Positions 8,789 through 18,115 of a stretch of 64,000 nucleotides of DNA are shown piece after piece. Below the pieces are notes generated by a model. The model was not told where the DNA came from. It worked only from the letters and a program-made list of their open reading frames with translations, and ran no database searches. The position numbers and the translations under genes were made by a program. The DNA lies in assembly GCA_900314355.1 (NCBI GenBank), contig OMUY01000038.1, forward strand, positions 1 through 64,000, in the 5' to 3' direction. Numbering within the stretch: position 1 is the stretch's first letter; each line of letters opens with the position of its first letter. Source of the DNA: an uncultured Eubacteriales bacterium (GTDB lineage Bacteria > Bacillota > Clostridia > Oscillospirales > Acutalibacteraceae).

Positions 8789-10181
8789 TTGTAACGTCCT
8801 TTCCGTCAACTATATATGTATCGTATAAATTAACATAAGAATCTGTATTTATTCCGTAATCGGAGAAATCAAATTTTCCCCCTTCTTTTTCTATCCTTTC
8901 CTTTTCGTCGGAAAGCCATGAGTTGTAATCGGCCAGAACGTCGTCGGTGGTTTTAAGAATAGCGTAATCGTCGCCGTAATAAATTACTGAACACCTTCTG
9001 AATCTCGCTCTTCCGCCTGACACAATGTATATTCCCATTTTGCCGTCAACTTCCCTGAGAGCCGATTTTTCAACTCTGTAACCGGTGTATGAGGTGACGG
9101 TGATTACAGCCGTTTCTTTTCTCAGTTGAGCCAAATCGGAGTTCATATCGCTGACTCTGAAAATTACAAGAGTTTTTCCGTTTCCGGCGTCACTGAGTTT
9201 ATATACCTTCGCAGTAACGTCGTCCGCCGATGAATCGGTGAAGGAAACAGAATAATTTCTGCCTTCCGACAATTTTACGGCGTCGGTTTTGTCGAGTATG
9301 CACGCCATATACCAGTAAAATCCCGTTATGACTTTGCCCGCTTTGTTTTTATCGATTGCGCCGGGCTTTGAATTCAACGCCTTTTCAACTTCGTCCGCCG
9401 TGACAGAATCTATATTGTCGGCGCTTATCAGATTTTCGTAGCCGTCAAGAGACGATACGAAATATCCGGATTCGTCGGTTGTTATCTCGCCGTAAGAGCC
9501 TGTAGACGATGCGAGGCTGTCGTATTCTTTCTGAAGCTCTGATATTTTGGCGTCTATATCTATTCCGCTTCCTCCGGATACGGAAGAATAAATAATATTT
9601 TCGGCAAGCTCCGCCCCTGTTTCGCCTTTGTCGGCTAAATTGCCCGACGACGTCATTACAGAGTAATTTTTAATGCTGTCGATAAGTCCCGAATAATCTA
9701 TCTGGTCAGAATCGACTGCCGATAAATTTTTCAGGCTGCCGTATTCCGCAATCTTATCGGAAATTTGCATCATCTTATTTACATTTTCCGCAGACGCTCC
9801 GTCTTTATACGAATACGCGACCACTCCGCCTTTGCTGACTTTCTCGCCGTCACGTCTGACCGGAATGTCCGACCCTCCGTAGGTGTTTTTAATGATGTCC
9901 TCGTTTCTGATTATATACATATTGGCTCCGACAGAGCTTTTAAATGTATACATCACGGCAGTGTCCGTTCTTGTTCCGCTGTTAAGAGAAAAATTTATAA
10001 CTGCCGAGAAAATTATAATAAAGACGAGAATCATGGCGGTCAGAGCTATCACCCTCGTTCTGCCGTTTTTCTTCACGGCGTCGGCAGTGTTCTTCGCGGT
10101 CTTTTTCACATTCCGCGCAACGTCGTCCATCCCGTATCCCGACGTCTTTTTTTTGGAATCTTTATTCATATCTTTGCCCAT
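8757..10181 (-). CDS. HlyD-like membrane protein of the yggS-sepF cluster
   Basis: A 474-residue single-pass membrane protein: a basic cytoplasmic N-terminus (residues 1-45), one hydrophobic helix (about 46-68, VIALTAMILVFIIIFSAVINF) and a long extracellular part. Its start TAVMYTFKSSVGANMYIIRNEDII, followed by a segment near PVRRDGEKVSKGGVVAYSYKDG, resembles a biotinyl-lipoyl-like half of HlyD-type adaptors. Related HlyD-like proteins commonly precede yggS and sepF in Clostridia, so a role in envelope assembly or division is plausible. There is no adjacent ABC transporter, so an export function is not supported. The family assignment is from pattern; the function is unknown. Confidence 0.7.
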   Translation of the reverse strand: MGKDMNKDSKKKTSGYGMDDVARNVKKTAKNTADAVKKNGRTRVIALTAMILVFIIIFSAVINFSLNSGTRTDTAVMYTFKSSVGANMYIIRNEDIIKNTYGGSDIPVRRDGEKVSKGGVVAYSYKDGASAENVNKMMQISDKIAEYGSLKNLSAVDSDQIDYSGLIDSIKNYSVMTSSGNLADKGETGAELAENIIYSSVSGGSGIDIDAKISELQKEYDSLASSTGSYGEITTDESGYFVSSLDGYENLISADNIDSVTADEVEKALNSKPGAIDKNKAGKVITGFYWYMACILDKTDAVKLSEGRNYSVSFTDSSADDVTAKVYKLSDAGNGKTLVIFRVSDMNSDLAQLRKETAVITVTSYTGYRVEKSALREVDGKMGIYIVSGGRARFRRCSVIYYGDDYAILKTTDDVLADYNSWLSDEKERIEKEGGKFDFSDYGINTDSYVNLYDTYIVDGKDVTNGKSIRAYKS

Positions 10182-10226
10182 GACTTAATTTCCCTGAGAT
10201 TGATTATTTTAATTATTGAAAAAATA

Positions 10227-11159
10227 TCATTTTATGTCAAAGAGAAAATCTCCGCATAATCTAAGCGCGTCATTTACGTAATTTTTATTTTCGTCCGGAT
10301 AAAGCCACTTGATTTCTTTGTTTTTTCTGAACCATGTAAGCTGCCTTTTCGCGTAGTGATGAGTTGAAAATTTCAGGCGGCTTACGCATTCCGACAAGCT
10401 TTTTTCATTGTCGAAATACGGTTTAAGCTCCTTGTATCCTATCGCCTGAGACGATGTTTTATCTGTCGAGTTATAATATTTTTCCGCCTCTTCCACAAGC
10501 CCCGACTTTATCATGTTGTCCACTCTTTTGTCTATTCTGTCGTAGAGTATATTCCTGTCCCTGAAATCAAGACCTATCCATAAGACGTCGAAATCGGAGC
10601 CGTAAAGTCTTGATTTTCTTTTCTGTTCGGATATCGTCTCGCCTGTCATCTCGTAAATTTCAAAAGATCTTACTATTCTTTTTTTGTCGGACGGATTAAG
10701 TTTTTCGGCCGTCTCAGGGTCAAATTCTGAAAGCCTTTCAAGCATCTTTTCTCCGCCTGATTTTTCATAATTTTCTTCTATTTTTTTTCTGACGAATTTG
10801 TCTTCGGGCGTTTCTGCGAGCCTTATGCCCATGAGAAACGAATCAATGTAAAGTCCTGTGCCTCCGCAGACAACCGGAACTTTTCCGCGTGAAATAATAT
10901 CGGCGGCGGCTTTTTGAGCGTCGGACACAAATCGCGCGACGCTGTATTCCTCCGACGGGTCAACATAATCGATAAGATGATGTCTTATCCCGTCCATTTC
11001 GCATTTAGTCGGCTTTGCAGTAGCGATGTTCATGCCTTTGTATATCTGCATGGAATCGGCGGAAATCACTTCCCCCGAATACGCTTTTGATATTTTTACG
11101 GCAAGGCTTGTCTTTCCCGATGCTGTGGGACCGACGACGGCTATCACCTTTTTTTTCAT
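10227..11159 (-). CDS. miaA: tRNA dimethylallyltransferase
   Basis: Adds dimethylallyl to N6 of A37 in tRNAs reading UNN codons. The 310-residue protein has the P-loop GPTASGKTSLA at the N-terminus, the substrate segment ISADSMQIYKGMNIATAKPT, the DMAPP-site CGGTGLYIDSFLMG and the QAIGYKEL motif. Its ATG directly follows the mutL stop, so the two are cotranslated. The mutS-mutL-miaA order is classic; hfq, which often follows miaA, is absent, and a HlyD-like gene comes next after 45 bp. Confidence 0.96.
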   Translation of the reverse strand: MKKKVIAVVGPTASGKTSLAVKISKAYSGEVISADSMQIYKGMNIATAKPTKCEMDGIRHHLIDYVDPSEEYSVARFVSDAQKAAADIISRGKVPVVCGGTGLYIDSFLMGIRLAETPEDKFVRKKIEENYEKSGGEKMLERLSEFDPETAEKLNPSDKKRIVRSFEIYEMTGETISEQKRKSRLYGSDFDVLWIGLDFRDRNILYDRIDKRVDNMIKSGLVEEAEKYYNSTDKTSSQAIGYKELKPYFDNEKSLSECVSRLKFSTHHYAKRQLTWFRKNKEIKWLYPDENKNYVNDALRLCGDFLFDIK

Positions 11160-13160
11160 TCAGACTATTCTCCCGAAAAGCTTTTTCAGCTGGTTTTCGC
11201 TCAATTCAAAAAGAACGGGTCTGCCATGCGGACAGTACCTTATATCGTTGTCGGACAAAACTCTTCTCGCTAAGTTCAGTTTTTCCTCGTCGGATATGTC
11301 GTCGCCCTCTTTAATTGCCGCCCTGCACGAAGTCGAATGGTAAATCCAGTCAAGTTTTTCCGGAATAGGTTTTTCCGCGCCTTTGTAAAGCTCCGCTGCG
11401 GATTCCCTCAATATTTCGGCGATATCCTCACTGTCAAGTTTTTCCGGCACTCCCCTGACCATTACGGTTCTGTCGCCGAAATCGTCTATAAGATATCCCG
11501 ATTTTTCAAAGACCGGAAGATTTTCAATGACGGCTTCATATTCCTTCTGCGTCAAAGTTACCTGAACAGGGTAAATAATCTGCGACGGTATATTGTTCTT
11601 TTCCGAACTGAAAAAGTTGAACAATATCCTCTCGTGCGCCGCGTGCTTGTCTATAAAATAAAGCTTCTTGTCTTTTTCGACTATTATATATGTTTTAAAA
11701 GCTTCGCCGACGAGTTTAACATCGTCGAATGTCTTTTCGTTTTCTTCTACTACGGCTACGGGAGAAATTTCTTCTTTTTTTTCTTCGCCGATTTTTTGAA
11801 CGGAATTTATTTCATCCGGCACAACAGACAAATCGTTTTCGTTTTCACCGGTAACATACTTTATATCTGCGCTGTCGTTTAGAACGGGCGAAATTTTTTC
11901 TTTTTCAGCAGGCGGATAATATTTTACAGACGAATAATTTTCGCCGCCTGATTTAGAATCGAAATCTTTTAAATTTTCGGCGTTTTCCAAAAATACGTCA
12001 TAATCAAACTTTGAACTTTTCTTTTCGTGCGAATGGTATTTTGCATAATCCGCCGTATCTTTTTTTATTTTTTCGGACGTGTCCTGAGACATTCTGAGCT
12101 GGACAAAATTGTCTTTTTTCACTCCGAAAATTTTCTCGTCGCTCATTTTAGTCTGAGCTTTTAAAATCTGAGTGTCGTTATTAAGCGCGGTGACGGCTGA
12201 AAAATAAACCGCGTCGTAGACGTATTTTTCATTTGAAAACCTGACAACCGTCTTAGAAGGAGAAACATTTATGTCTACAAATCTCGGATCGGCGCTTATG
12301 AAAAGGACGCAGGCCGGATATTTTCCATTCATTACGGTGTTTTTATAGGCGTTGTCAAGCGCTGAGGCGACAAGCGGTATTTTTACATATCTTGAGTTTA
12401 CGAAGGTAATCTGGCTTGAGCGGTTAGGTCTTGAATAAGCGGGCTTTGTTATATAGCCCTCGACCTTGATAAAATCGTTTCCGCCCGAACAATATATAAG
12501 CTCGGACTGAAATTCCATGCCGAATACGGCCTGAACAGCCGAAAGAATTCTGCCGTCGCCCGGAGTGAAAAAGCTTTTCCTATTGTCTTTGATAAAAGTC
12601 ACTGAGACATCCGGATGGGAAAGAGCCTCTTTCGAGACGATGTCGTATACATATCCCGATTCGGTGGCGTCTTTTTTCAAAAATTTCATTCTCGCCGGGG
12701 TGTTGTAAAAAAGATCCCTGACAATAACGGTCGTGCCGACAGGACAGCCGGCCTCGGAAAAATATTTTTCCTCTCCGCCTTCAATCGAAAATTCAGTGCC
12801 GAATTCTTCATCCGCCGTTCTCGTCAGAATGCTTACTTTTGACACCTGAGCTATCGATGACAAAGCCTCGCCTCTGAAACCGAAAGTCATTATTTTATCG
12901 AGGTCGGATCCGGAACTTATCTTGCTTGTGGCGTGCGAACGAAATGCGTTTCTTACGTCGTCTTTTTCTATTCCGCTTCCGTCGTCGGTCACCCTGATAT
13001 ATTTTACGCCGCCGTTTTTTATCTCGACGGTTATTTTTTTCGCTCCGGCGTCGATTGAATTTTCAATGAGCTCCTTGACGGCGGACGACGGTCTTTCAAC
13101 AACCTCTCCGGCGGCGATAAGCTCAAATACGGACTTTGGCAGTACGTTTATCTTAGCCAA
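11160..13160 (-). CDS. mutL: DNA mismatch repair protein MutL
   Basis: GHKL ATPase that couples MutS to strand removal. The N-terminal ATPase shows ELIENSIDAGA, TDDGSGIEKDDV, FRGEALSSIAQVS and GTTVIVRDLFYNTPAR. An acidic linker (about residues 360-470) leads to the C-terminal dimerisation/endonuclease domain with CRAAIKEGD and CPHGRPVLFEL. The endonuclease motif, usually DQHAxxExxxxE, reads DKHAAHERILFN here, with Q to K and the last E to N. The start is best at TTG 13160: GGAAGG is 8 nt upstream and the protein then begins MAKINVLP, like other MutLs. A GTG at 13169 adds three residues. It lies 38 bp past mutS. Confidence 0.95.
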   Translation of the reverse strand: MAKINVLPKSVFELIAAGEVVERPSSAVKELIENSIDAGAKKITVEIKNGGVKYIRVTDDGSGIEKDDVRNAFRSHATSKISSGSDLDKIMTFGFRGEALSSIAQVSKVSILTRTADEEFGTEFSIEGGEEKYFSEAGCPVGTTVIVRDLFYNTPARMKFLKKDATESGYVYDIVSKEALSHPDVSVTFIKDNRKSFFTPGDGRILSAVQAVFGMEFQSELIYCSGGNDFIKVEGYITKPAYSRPNRSSQITFVNSRYVKIPLVASALDNAYKNTVMNGKYPACVLFISADPRFVDINVSPSKTVVRFSNEKYVYDAVYFSAVTALNNDTQILKAQTKMSDEKIFGVKKDNFVQLRMSQDTSEKIKKDTADYAKYHSHEKKSSKFDYDVFLENAENLKDFDSKSGGENYSSVKYYPPAEKEKISPVLNDSADIKYVTGENENDLSVVPDEINSVQKIGEEKKEEISPVAVVEENEKTFDDVKLVGEAFKTYIIVEKDKKLYFIDKHAAHERILFNFFSSEKNNIPSQIIYPVQVTLTQKEYEAVIENLPVFEKSGYLIDDFGDRTVMVRGVPEKLDSEDIAEILRESAAELYKGAEKPIPEKLDWIYHSTSCRAAIKEGDDISDEEKLNLARRVLSDNDIRYCPHGRPVLFELSENQLKKLFGRIV

Positions 13161-13198
13161 GAAACTCACCTTCCTTTAATTTTTATTTTTTATATTAT

Positions 13199-15820
13199 TT
13201 ATTCCTGTCTTCTGAGCTTTGACTGCAGCTCATACAATTTTGTGAGAGCCTGAATGGGGGTTAACGTTTCAATGTCAAGCGACTTTATCTCCTCTGCCAC
13301 CTCTGTTTCGGATGATGACGCAAAAGAAATCTGACCCGATTCCTCACTGTTGTTTTTACCAATATATTCCTTCGCGGGAAGAGGCTGAACTCCCGATTTT
13401 ATTATTTCGTTTAAAATCTGTTTTGATCTTTTTACTATCGAGCCCGGTATTCCGGCAAGCTTGGCTACTTCTATTCCGTAGCTGCCGTCGGCCGGACCTC
13501 TGGCAATACGCCTGAGAAAAGTGATGTCGTCGCCGTGTTTTTTGACTGACGTATTGTAATTTTTTACTCCGTCAAGTTCGTTTTCAAGCGACGTCAGTTC
13601 GTGATAATGAGTTGCGAACATAGTCTTAGCGCCGAGTTTTCTTTTGTCGTTTACATATTCAAGAACGGCTTTTGCTATCGCCATGCCGTCATAAGTCGAC
13701 GTTCCTCTGCCGATTTCGTCAAGAATGATTAAGCTTTTTTTCGTGGCGGCGGACAAAATATCCGCAACCTCGCTCATCTCCGTCATAAAAGTGGATTTTC
13801 CTGCCGAAAGGTCGTCAGACGCTCCGACTCTCGTGAACACGGCATCCGCGACTCCTATATGGGCTTTTGTTGCAGGGACAAACGAGCCTATCTGAGCCAT
13901 GATGACAATAAGCGCCGTCTGTCTCATATAAGTGGATTTACCCGCCATATTCGGGCCTGTAATAATAAGCGTCCTGTTTTCGCCCGAATCAAGATAAGTG
14001 TCGTTTGGCACAAAAGGCTGATCATTGAGATATTTTTCCACGACGGGATGGCGTCCGTTTTCAATAATAATTTCATCGGACAAATCGACGTCGGGACAGA
14101 CATATCCGTTTTCAACGGCTGTCTGCGCGAGGGAGCATAACGCGTCAAGTTTGGCTGCCGCAAGAGAAGTTCTCGAAAACCTCGGACGGCAGTCGGCGAC
14201 TTTGTCCCTGACCTGTCTGAATATTTCCGACTCGAGAGACGATATTCTCTGCTGGGCGCCGAGCACTTTTGATTCAAGCTCCTTTAGTTCCGGCGTGATA
14301 AATCTTTCGGAATTTACAAGAGTCTGCTTTCTGATATAATTGTCGGGAACCAGCTCTTTATATGAATTCAGAACCTCTATGTAGTAGCCGAAAATCTTGT
14401 TATATCCTATTTTCAGTTTTTTAATTCCGGTCTTTTCCTGTTCTTTTCTCTCAAGCTCCGACAGATATCCTCTGCCGCCCGATACAATTTCCCTGAGTTC
14501 GTCAAGCTCTGAATTAAATCCTTTTCTTATTACGTTTCCCTCTCTCAAAAGCGCCGGAGGATCCTCCGCAACAGACGAATCTATAAGGTTTATCACATCG
14601 CCGAATAAATCTATATCCGAATTGATTTCCTTTAAAATCCTGGATGAAAAACCCGATGAAAGCTTTTTTATCTCGTCCATCTTGCCGAGAGTCTGGGAAA
14701 GCGCCCTCAATTCCTTGGGGTTGGCCGTTTTATAAACGATGCGAGCCGTTATCCTGTCTATGTCGTTCAGGCTTTTCAGCACCGTCATAAGGCCTATTCT
14801 CGTCTGAGTATCGTCAAAAAGCTCCGATACGGCGTTTAGTCTTTCAGTTATCCTCGCCGGATTTACAAGAGGCTGGCTTACCCATTCCCTGAGAAGTCTT
14901 TTTCCCATAGGCGAACCCGTCTTATCGAGAACCCATAAAAGCGAACCTTTTTTCTCGCGCTTTCTGACGGTCTGGACAAGTTCGAGGTCGCGCCTCGCCG
15001 AAGCGTTGAGGAACATAAATTTGTCCTCTTCGTATATTTCGATTTCGCTTATGTTTTCTAAGCTCGATTTCTGAACTTCCTCCAAATAATCGAGAGCTGC
15101 CCCGACTGCTCTTACACAGTCGTCTTTTCCTTCAAGCTTTTCGGAAAACTGACTTCCGCCGAACTGAGAGACACATTTTTCCGCGCATTTTTTCAAATCG
15201 AAAAACTCGTCCGGTTCGGGATCTGTCACAAGAACCAATTTTCTCGAAAGATATTCGGACAGTTTTGAATACGAGCCGACTGATGTGTTGATAATCAGCT
15301 CCGCCGGAAGATATTTCGCTATCTCATCGATTATGAGGTCTTCAGTCTTGCCGCCTTCAACCTGACGGGCGTATGTTTTTCCTGTTGATACGTCGGCAAA
15401 ACAAATTCCCGCTTTTTTATCGGACGCGAAAACGCAGCCGAGATAATTGTTCCTTGACTCGTCAAGCGTTCCCGGTTCAATTTCGGTGCCGGGCGTGTGA
15501 ACTCTGGTAACGGCTCTTCTGACAAGTCCTTTCGCCAATGCCGGGTCCTCAGTCTGGTCGCACACGGCCACTTTATATCCCTTTGAAACGAGTTTTGCTA
15601 TATAAGGGTCAACCGCGTGATAAGGTATGCCGCACATCGGCGCTTTCTGGTTATTTCCGCAGTCTTTTGACGTAAGGACAAGTTCGAGCTCCCTCGACGC
15701 AGTCTGAGCATCGGAGAAAAACATTTCATAAAAGTCTCCGACGCGGTAAAAAAGCAGTGTTCCCGGGTATTGTTTCTTTACATCGAGATACTGCATTATC
15801 ATCGGAGAATACTCTGCCAT
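13199..15820 (-). CDS. mutS: DNA mismatch repair protein MutS
   Basis: Recognises base mismatches and small loops. The 873-residue protein is full length for MutS1. It has the mismatch-wedging F-x-E motif in YRVGDFYEMFF near the N-terminus, connector and lever domains, and the ABC-type ATPase with TGPNMAGKSTYMRQ (about residue 620), the Walker B SLIILDEIGRGTSTYDG (about 700) and ATHYHELT. AAAGGA precedes the ATG. A short C-terminal tail (about residues 800-873) is consistent with a clamp-binding and tetramer region. It is second in the run after ylbF. Confidence 0.97.
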   Translation of the reverse strand: MAEYSPMIMQYLDVKKQYPGTLLFYRVGDFYEMFFSDAQTASRELELVLTSKDCGNNQKAPMCGIPYHAVDPYIAKLVSKGYKVAVCDQTEDPALAKGLVRRAVTRVHTPGTEIEPGTLDESRNNYLGCVFASDKKAGICFADVSTGKTYARQVEGGKTEDLIIDEIAKYLPAELIINTSVGSYSKLSEYLSRKLVLVTDPEPDEFFDLKKCAEKCVSQFGGSQFSEKLEGKDDCVRAVGAALDYLEEVQKSSLENISEIEIYEEDKFMFLNASARRDLELVQTVRKREKKGSLLWVLDKTGSPMGKRLLREWVSQPLVNPARITERLNAVSELFDDTQTRIGLMTVLKSLNDIDRITARIVYKTANPKELRALSQTLGKMDEIKKLSSGFSSRILKEINSDIDLFGDVINLIDSSVAEDPPALLREGNVIRKGFNSELDELREIVSGGRGYLSELERKEQEKTGIKKLKIGYNKIFGYYIEVLNSYKELVPDNYIRKQTLVNSERFITPELKELESKVLGAQQRISSLESEIFRQVRDKVADCRPRFSRTSLAAAKLDALCSLAQTAVENGYVCPDVDLSDEIIIENGRHPVVEKYLNDQPFVPNDTYLDSGENRTLIITGPNMAGKSTYMRQTALIVIMAQIGSFVPATKAHIGVADAVFTRVGASDDLSAGKSTFMTEMSEVADILSAATKKSLIILDEIGRGTSTYDGMAIAKAVLEYVNDKRKLGAKTMFATHYHELTSLENELDGVKNYNTSVKKHGDDITFLRRIARGPADGSYGIEVAKLAGIPGSIVKRSKQILNEIIKSGVQPLPAKEYIGKNNSEESGQISFASSSETEVAEEIKSLDIETLTPIQALTKLYELQSKLRRQE

Positions 15821-15844
15821 CTGTCCTTTGTCCTTCCGTCATAA

Positions 15845-15870
15845 GGGGAAAAATGTTTTTGCTTTTCCCC
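15845..15870. other. Perfect hairpin between ylbF and mutS
   Basis: GGGGAAAA (15845-15852) and TTTTCCCC (15863-15870) form an 8-bp stem with a 10-nt loop in the 84-bp gap upstream of mutS. No U run follows on the minus strand, so it does not look like an efficient terminator; RNA processing or stability is an alternative. Confidence 0.5.
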
Positions 15871-15904
15871 CGTAAAATTAAAATTGTCCTTATTTTTTAT
15901 TTAT

Positions 15905-16324
15905 TCAGCCGCAGCCGCCGCACGAGCCGCAGTCGCCTGTGCATCCCGTTTCGGGAGTCATATCGGGCTGAGCTATTTCGGGGTCTGCGCCGTTTGTCAC
16001 CATTGAAAGAAGTTTTACTACGTAATTCATCATGTCGTCTACGTCCTGTTTTGCCTCTTCAAATTTTTTCATAGACTGATTAGTCATAATCTCGCCGTAG
16101 ACGTTCTCAAAATCTTCATTGTAAAGTTTGAGTTTATTTTCATCGGAATCCGCCTTCGCTGCCTCCTGCTGATAATTCATCTGAATTAAATTAAGTCTGC
16201 CTATGAGGTTTTGAAGTTCTTTATCCTCGTCATTCGCTTTTTTGCAATTAAGATATGCTATATATCTTTCGTCGGCCTGAACGGCCTTTCCGAGTTCTCT
16301 TGCCAATCTTTCGACTTCTGTCAT
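15905..16324 (-). CDS. ylbF: YlbF/YmcA family protein with a cysteine-rich tail
   Basis: A 139-residue helical protein of the family that includes B. subtilis YlbF and YmcA, subunits of the Y (RIC) complex that modulates RNase Y processing and carries Fe-S clusters. The body (LARELGKAVQADERYIAYLNCKKAN, then a long helix) fits the family. The end is unusually regular: GCTGDCGSCGGCG supplies four cysteines spaced for metal or Fe-S binding. Neither YmcA nor YaaT partners are visible here. AAAGGAGA lies 6 nt before the ATG. It is the first gene of the mutS-mutL run and carries the promoter. Confidence 0.85.
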   Translation of the reverse strand: MTEVERLARELGKAVQADERYIAYLNCKKANDEDKELQNLIGRLNLIQMNYQQEAAKADSDENKLKLYNEDFENVYGEIMTNQSMKKFEEAKQDVDDMMNYVVKLLSMVTNGADPEIAQPDMTPETGCTGDCGSCGGCG

Positions 16325-16398
16325 TGTCAGTCTCCTTTATCAGTTGAAATGAATACCGGTCATATTTTATCCGATTATAATTACAGATATTCTTTTTA

Positions 16399-16427
16399 AT
16401 TATACACTAAAAGCCGGTTTATGTAAA
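16399..16427 (-). promoter_or_regulatory. Promoter of the ylbF-mutS-mutL run
   Basis: On the minus strand TTTACA (16422-16427) and TATAAT (16399-16404) are separated by 17 bp. This matches a housekeeping sigma promoter and gives a 5' leader of roughly 70 nt before ylbF. The 309-bp gap 16325-16633 otherwise holds only the rplQ terminator and AT-rich sequence. Confidence 0.75.
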
Positions 16428-16587
16428 TATAAATCGCGCCATAATTTAAAGATTATTTTCGGCGGAAAATTATTTACGGTTTTGGGAAGAATTTTTTATT
16501 CCTGCTTTTTTCCGAAAGTCATTTTGTATACATCAGTTTTTTAATCTTATATTATGTTTCGTCTTTTGAGTTTTAGTTATTGTAAAA

Positions 16588-16620
16588 AAAAAATCCGTCC
16601 CTTTTGGGAACGGATTTTTT
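16588..16620 (-). terminator. Terminator of the ribosomal protein supercluster
   Basis: ATCCGT-CCC pairs with GGG-A-ACGGAT across a TTTT loop (593-615 region) and is flanked by long A and T runs on both sides, so it can work in either direction. It lies just past the rplQ stop and insulates ylbF from the ribosomal transcript. Confidence 0.88.
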
Positions 16621-16633
16621 AATAAGCGATTGA

Positions 16634-16987
16634 TTATTTTGTCTTTTTTACAAGCTCTATTACGCACATCTCGGCGGCGTCGCCTCTTCTGGGGCCGGTC
16701 TTTGTGACTGATACATATCCGCCCTGTCTGTCGGCATAGAGAGGAGCTATCTCGTCAAACAGCTTCTTAACTACGTCTTCCTTTGTGATGTACTTCATCG
16801 CCTGTCTTTTGTTGGCAAGCGAGTCCTCTCTTGCGAGAGTGATGAGCTTCTCAGCCATAGAACGGACTTCCAAGCCTCTCGTATAAGTAGTCTCTATTCT
16901 CTCGTGCTCTAAGAGATAAGTGACAAGGCCTCTGAGCATTGCTTTTCTGGAGTCGGTCGTTCTGCCGAGCTTTCTTGTTCCTGGCAT
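16634..16987 (-). CDS. rplQ: Large ribosomal subunit protein bL17
   Basis: A 117-residue protein of the 50S subunit, located near the tunnel exit on domain III/VI of 23S rRNA. The N-terminus [17 protein letters not shown] and the segment RVHERIE-like ([14 protein letters not shown]) are diagnostic. It is the last gene of the alpha operon, 65 bp after rpoA, the invariable rpoA-rplQ pairing, and is followed by the cluster terminator. Confidence 0.98.
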   Translation of the reverse strand: MPGTRKLGRTTDSRKAMLRGLVTYLLEHERIETTYTRGLEVRSMAEKLITLAREDSLANKRQAMKYITKEDVVKKLFDEIAPLYADRQGGYVSVTKTGPRRGDAAEMCVIELVKKTK

Positions 16988-17052
16988 TTAAATTCACTGT
17001 CCTTTCTGACTGCTAATGTCTTGAATCCGGTAATTAAACTTGAGGATAAAAC

Positions 17053-18006
17053 TTAAGCTTCATCCGACGGCTTGAGAGAAAGTCCCATGTCGGCGAGCTT
17101 CTTCTTGACCTCTTCGAGAGATTTGGAACCGAGGTTGCGAACCTTCATCATATCCTCTTCCGTTTTGTCTACAAGATCCGCGACTTTGTGAATATTTGCT
17201 CTTTTCAGACAGTTGAATGAGCGGACTGAAAGGTCAAGTTCCTCAACAGTCATCTCAAGCAGCTGCGACTGATCGTCCTGCTGAGGTTCTTTCAACACTT
17301 CTGTGACCGTGCCGATATCCGACAGGTTCATAAAAAGATTGAGATGCTCGGTGAGAATCTTGGCTGCCAACGAAACGGCGTCCTGTGCCGTTATTGTACC
17401 GTTTGTCCAAACTTCAAGCGATAACTTGTCGTAGTCTGTGATGTCGCCTACTCTGGCGTTTTCGACAGTGTAGTTCACTTTAAGCACCGGAGAATAAATC
17501 GAGTCGATAGCTATTACGCCTATCGCGGGGTCGAGCCTTTTCTTGTTTCTCTCCGATGAGACATATCCTCTGCCGCTGTCCGCTGTGAGCTCCATGCGGA
17601 CGTGAGCGTCTGAATTGAGCGTAGCTATATGTAAATCGGGGTTGATTATTTCAACTTCCGAATCACACTGAATATCGCCTGCTTTAATTTCGCATTCGCC
17701 GCTGCAGTCGATATACATGGTTTTTGGTCCTGGATTGTGGATTCTCAGGATAACCTGTTTTAAGTTAAGGACTATTTCAGTCACATCTTCCTTAACTCCC
17801 TCAATGGTGGAAAACTCGTGCTGAATGCCGTCTATCTTGACAGATGTAAGAGCGTATCCCGGCAAAGACGAGAGAAGAACTCTTCTCATGCTGTTTCCGA
17901 GCGTCGTTCCGTATCCTCTTTCAAGCGGATCTACCACAAATTTTCCGTATGTGCCGTCGTGAGAACTGTCCACAACACTGATTTTGGGCTTTTCCATATC
18001 TATCAT
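17053..18006 (-). CDS. rpoA: RNA polymerase alpha subunit
   Basis: Dimer-forming scaffold of RNA polymerase, 317 residues. The N-terminal domain has [20 protein letters not shown], the dimer and assembly surface. The C-terminal domain includes [12 protein letters not shown] and [16 protein letters not shown], the helix-hairpin-helix that contacts UP-element DNA and activators. The start ATG at 18006 has GGAGG 7 nt upstream; an internal ATG three codons later is less well placed. It is in the alpha operon between rpsD and rplQ, with a 109-bp gap to rpsD that contains no clear promoter. Confidence 0.98.
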   Translation of the reverse strand: MIDMEKPKISVVDSSHDGTYGKFVVDPLERGYGTTLGNSMRRVLLSSLPGYALTSVKIDGIQHEFSTIEGVKEDVTEIVLNLKQVILRIHNPGPKTMYIDCSGECEIKAGDIQCDSEVEIINPDLHIATLNSDAHVRMELTADSGRGYVSSERNKKRLDPAIGVIAIDSIYSPVLKVNYTVENARVGDITDYDKLSLEVWTNGTITAQDAVSLAAKILTEHLNLFMNLSDIGTVTEVLKEPQQDDQSQLLEMTVEELDLSVRSFNCLKRANIHKVADLVDKTEEDMMKVRNLGSKSLEEVKKKLADMGLSLKPSDEA

Positions 18007-18115
18007 TCAAAACCCTCCTTGAATTTATGAGTGCGAAACGGCCGCGAATAAATCGCAGAAATAAGCCGTCCGCGGACCGAAAAGTAAAAATCGTGCGGTA
18101 AAATGTACCTGTGAT

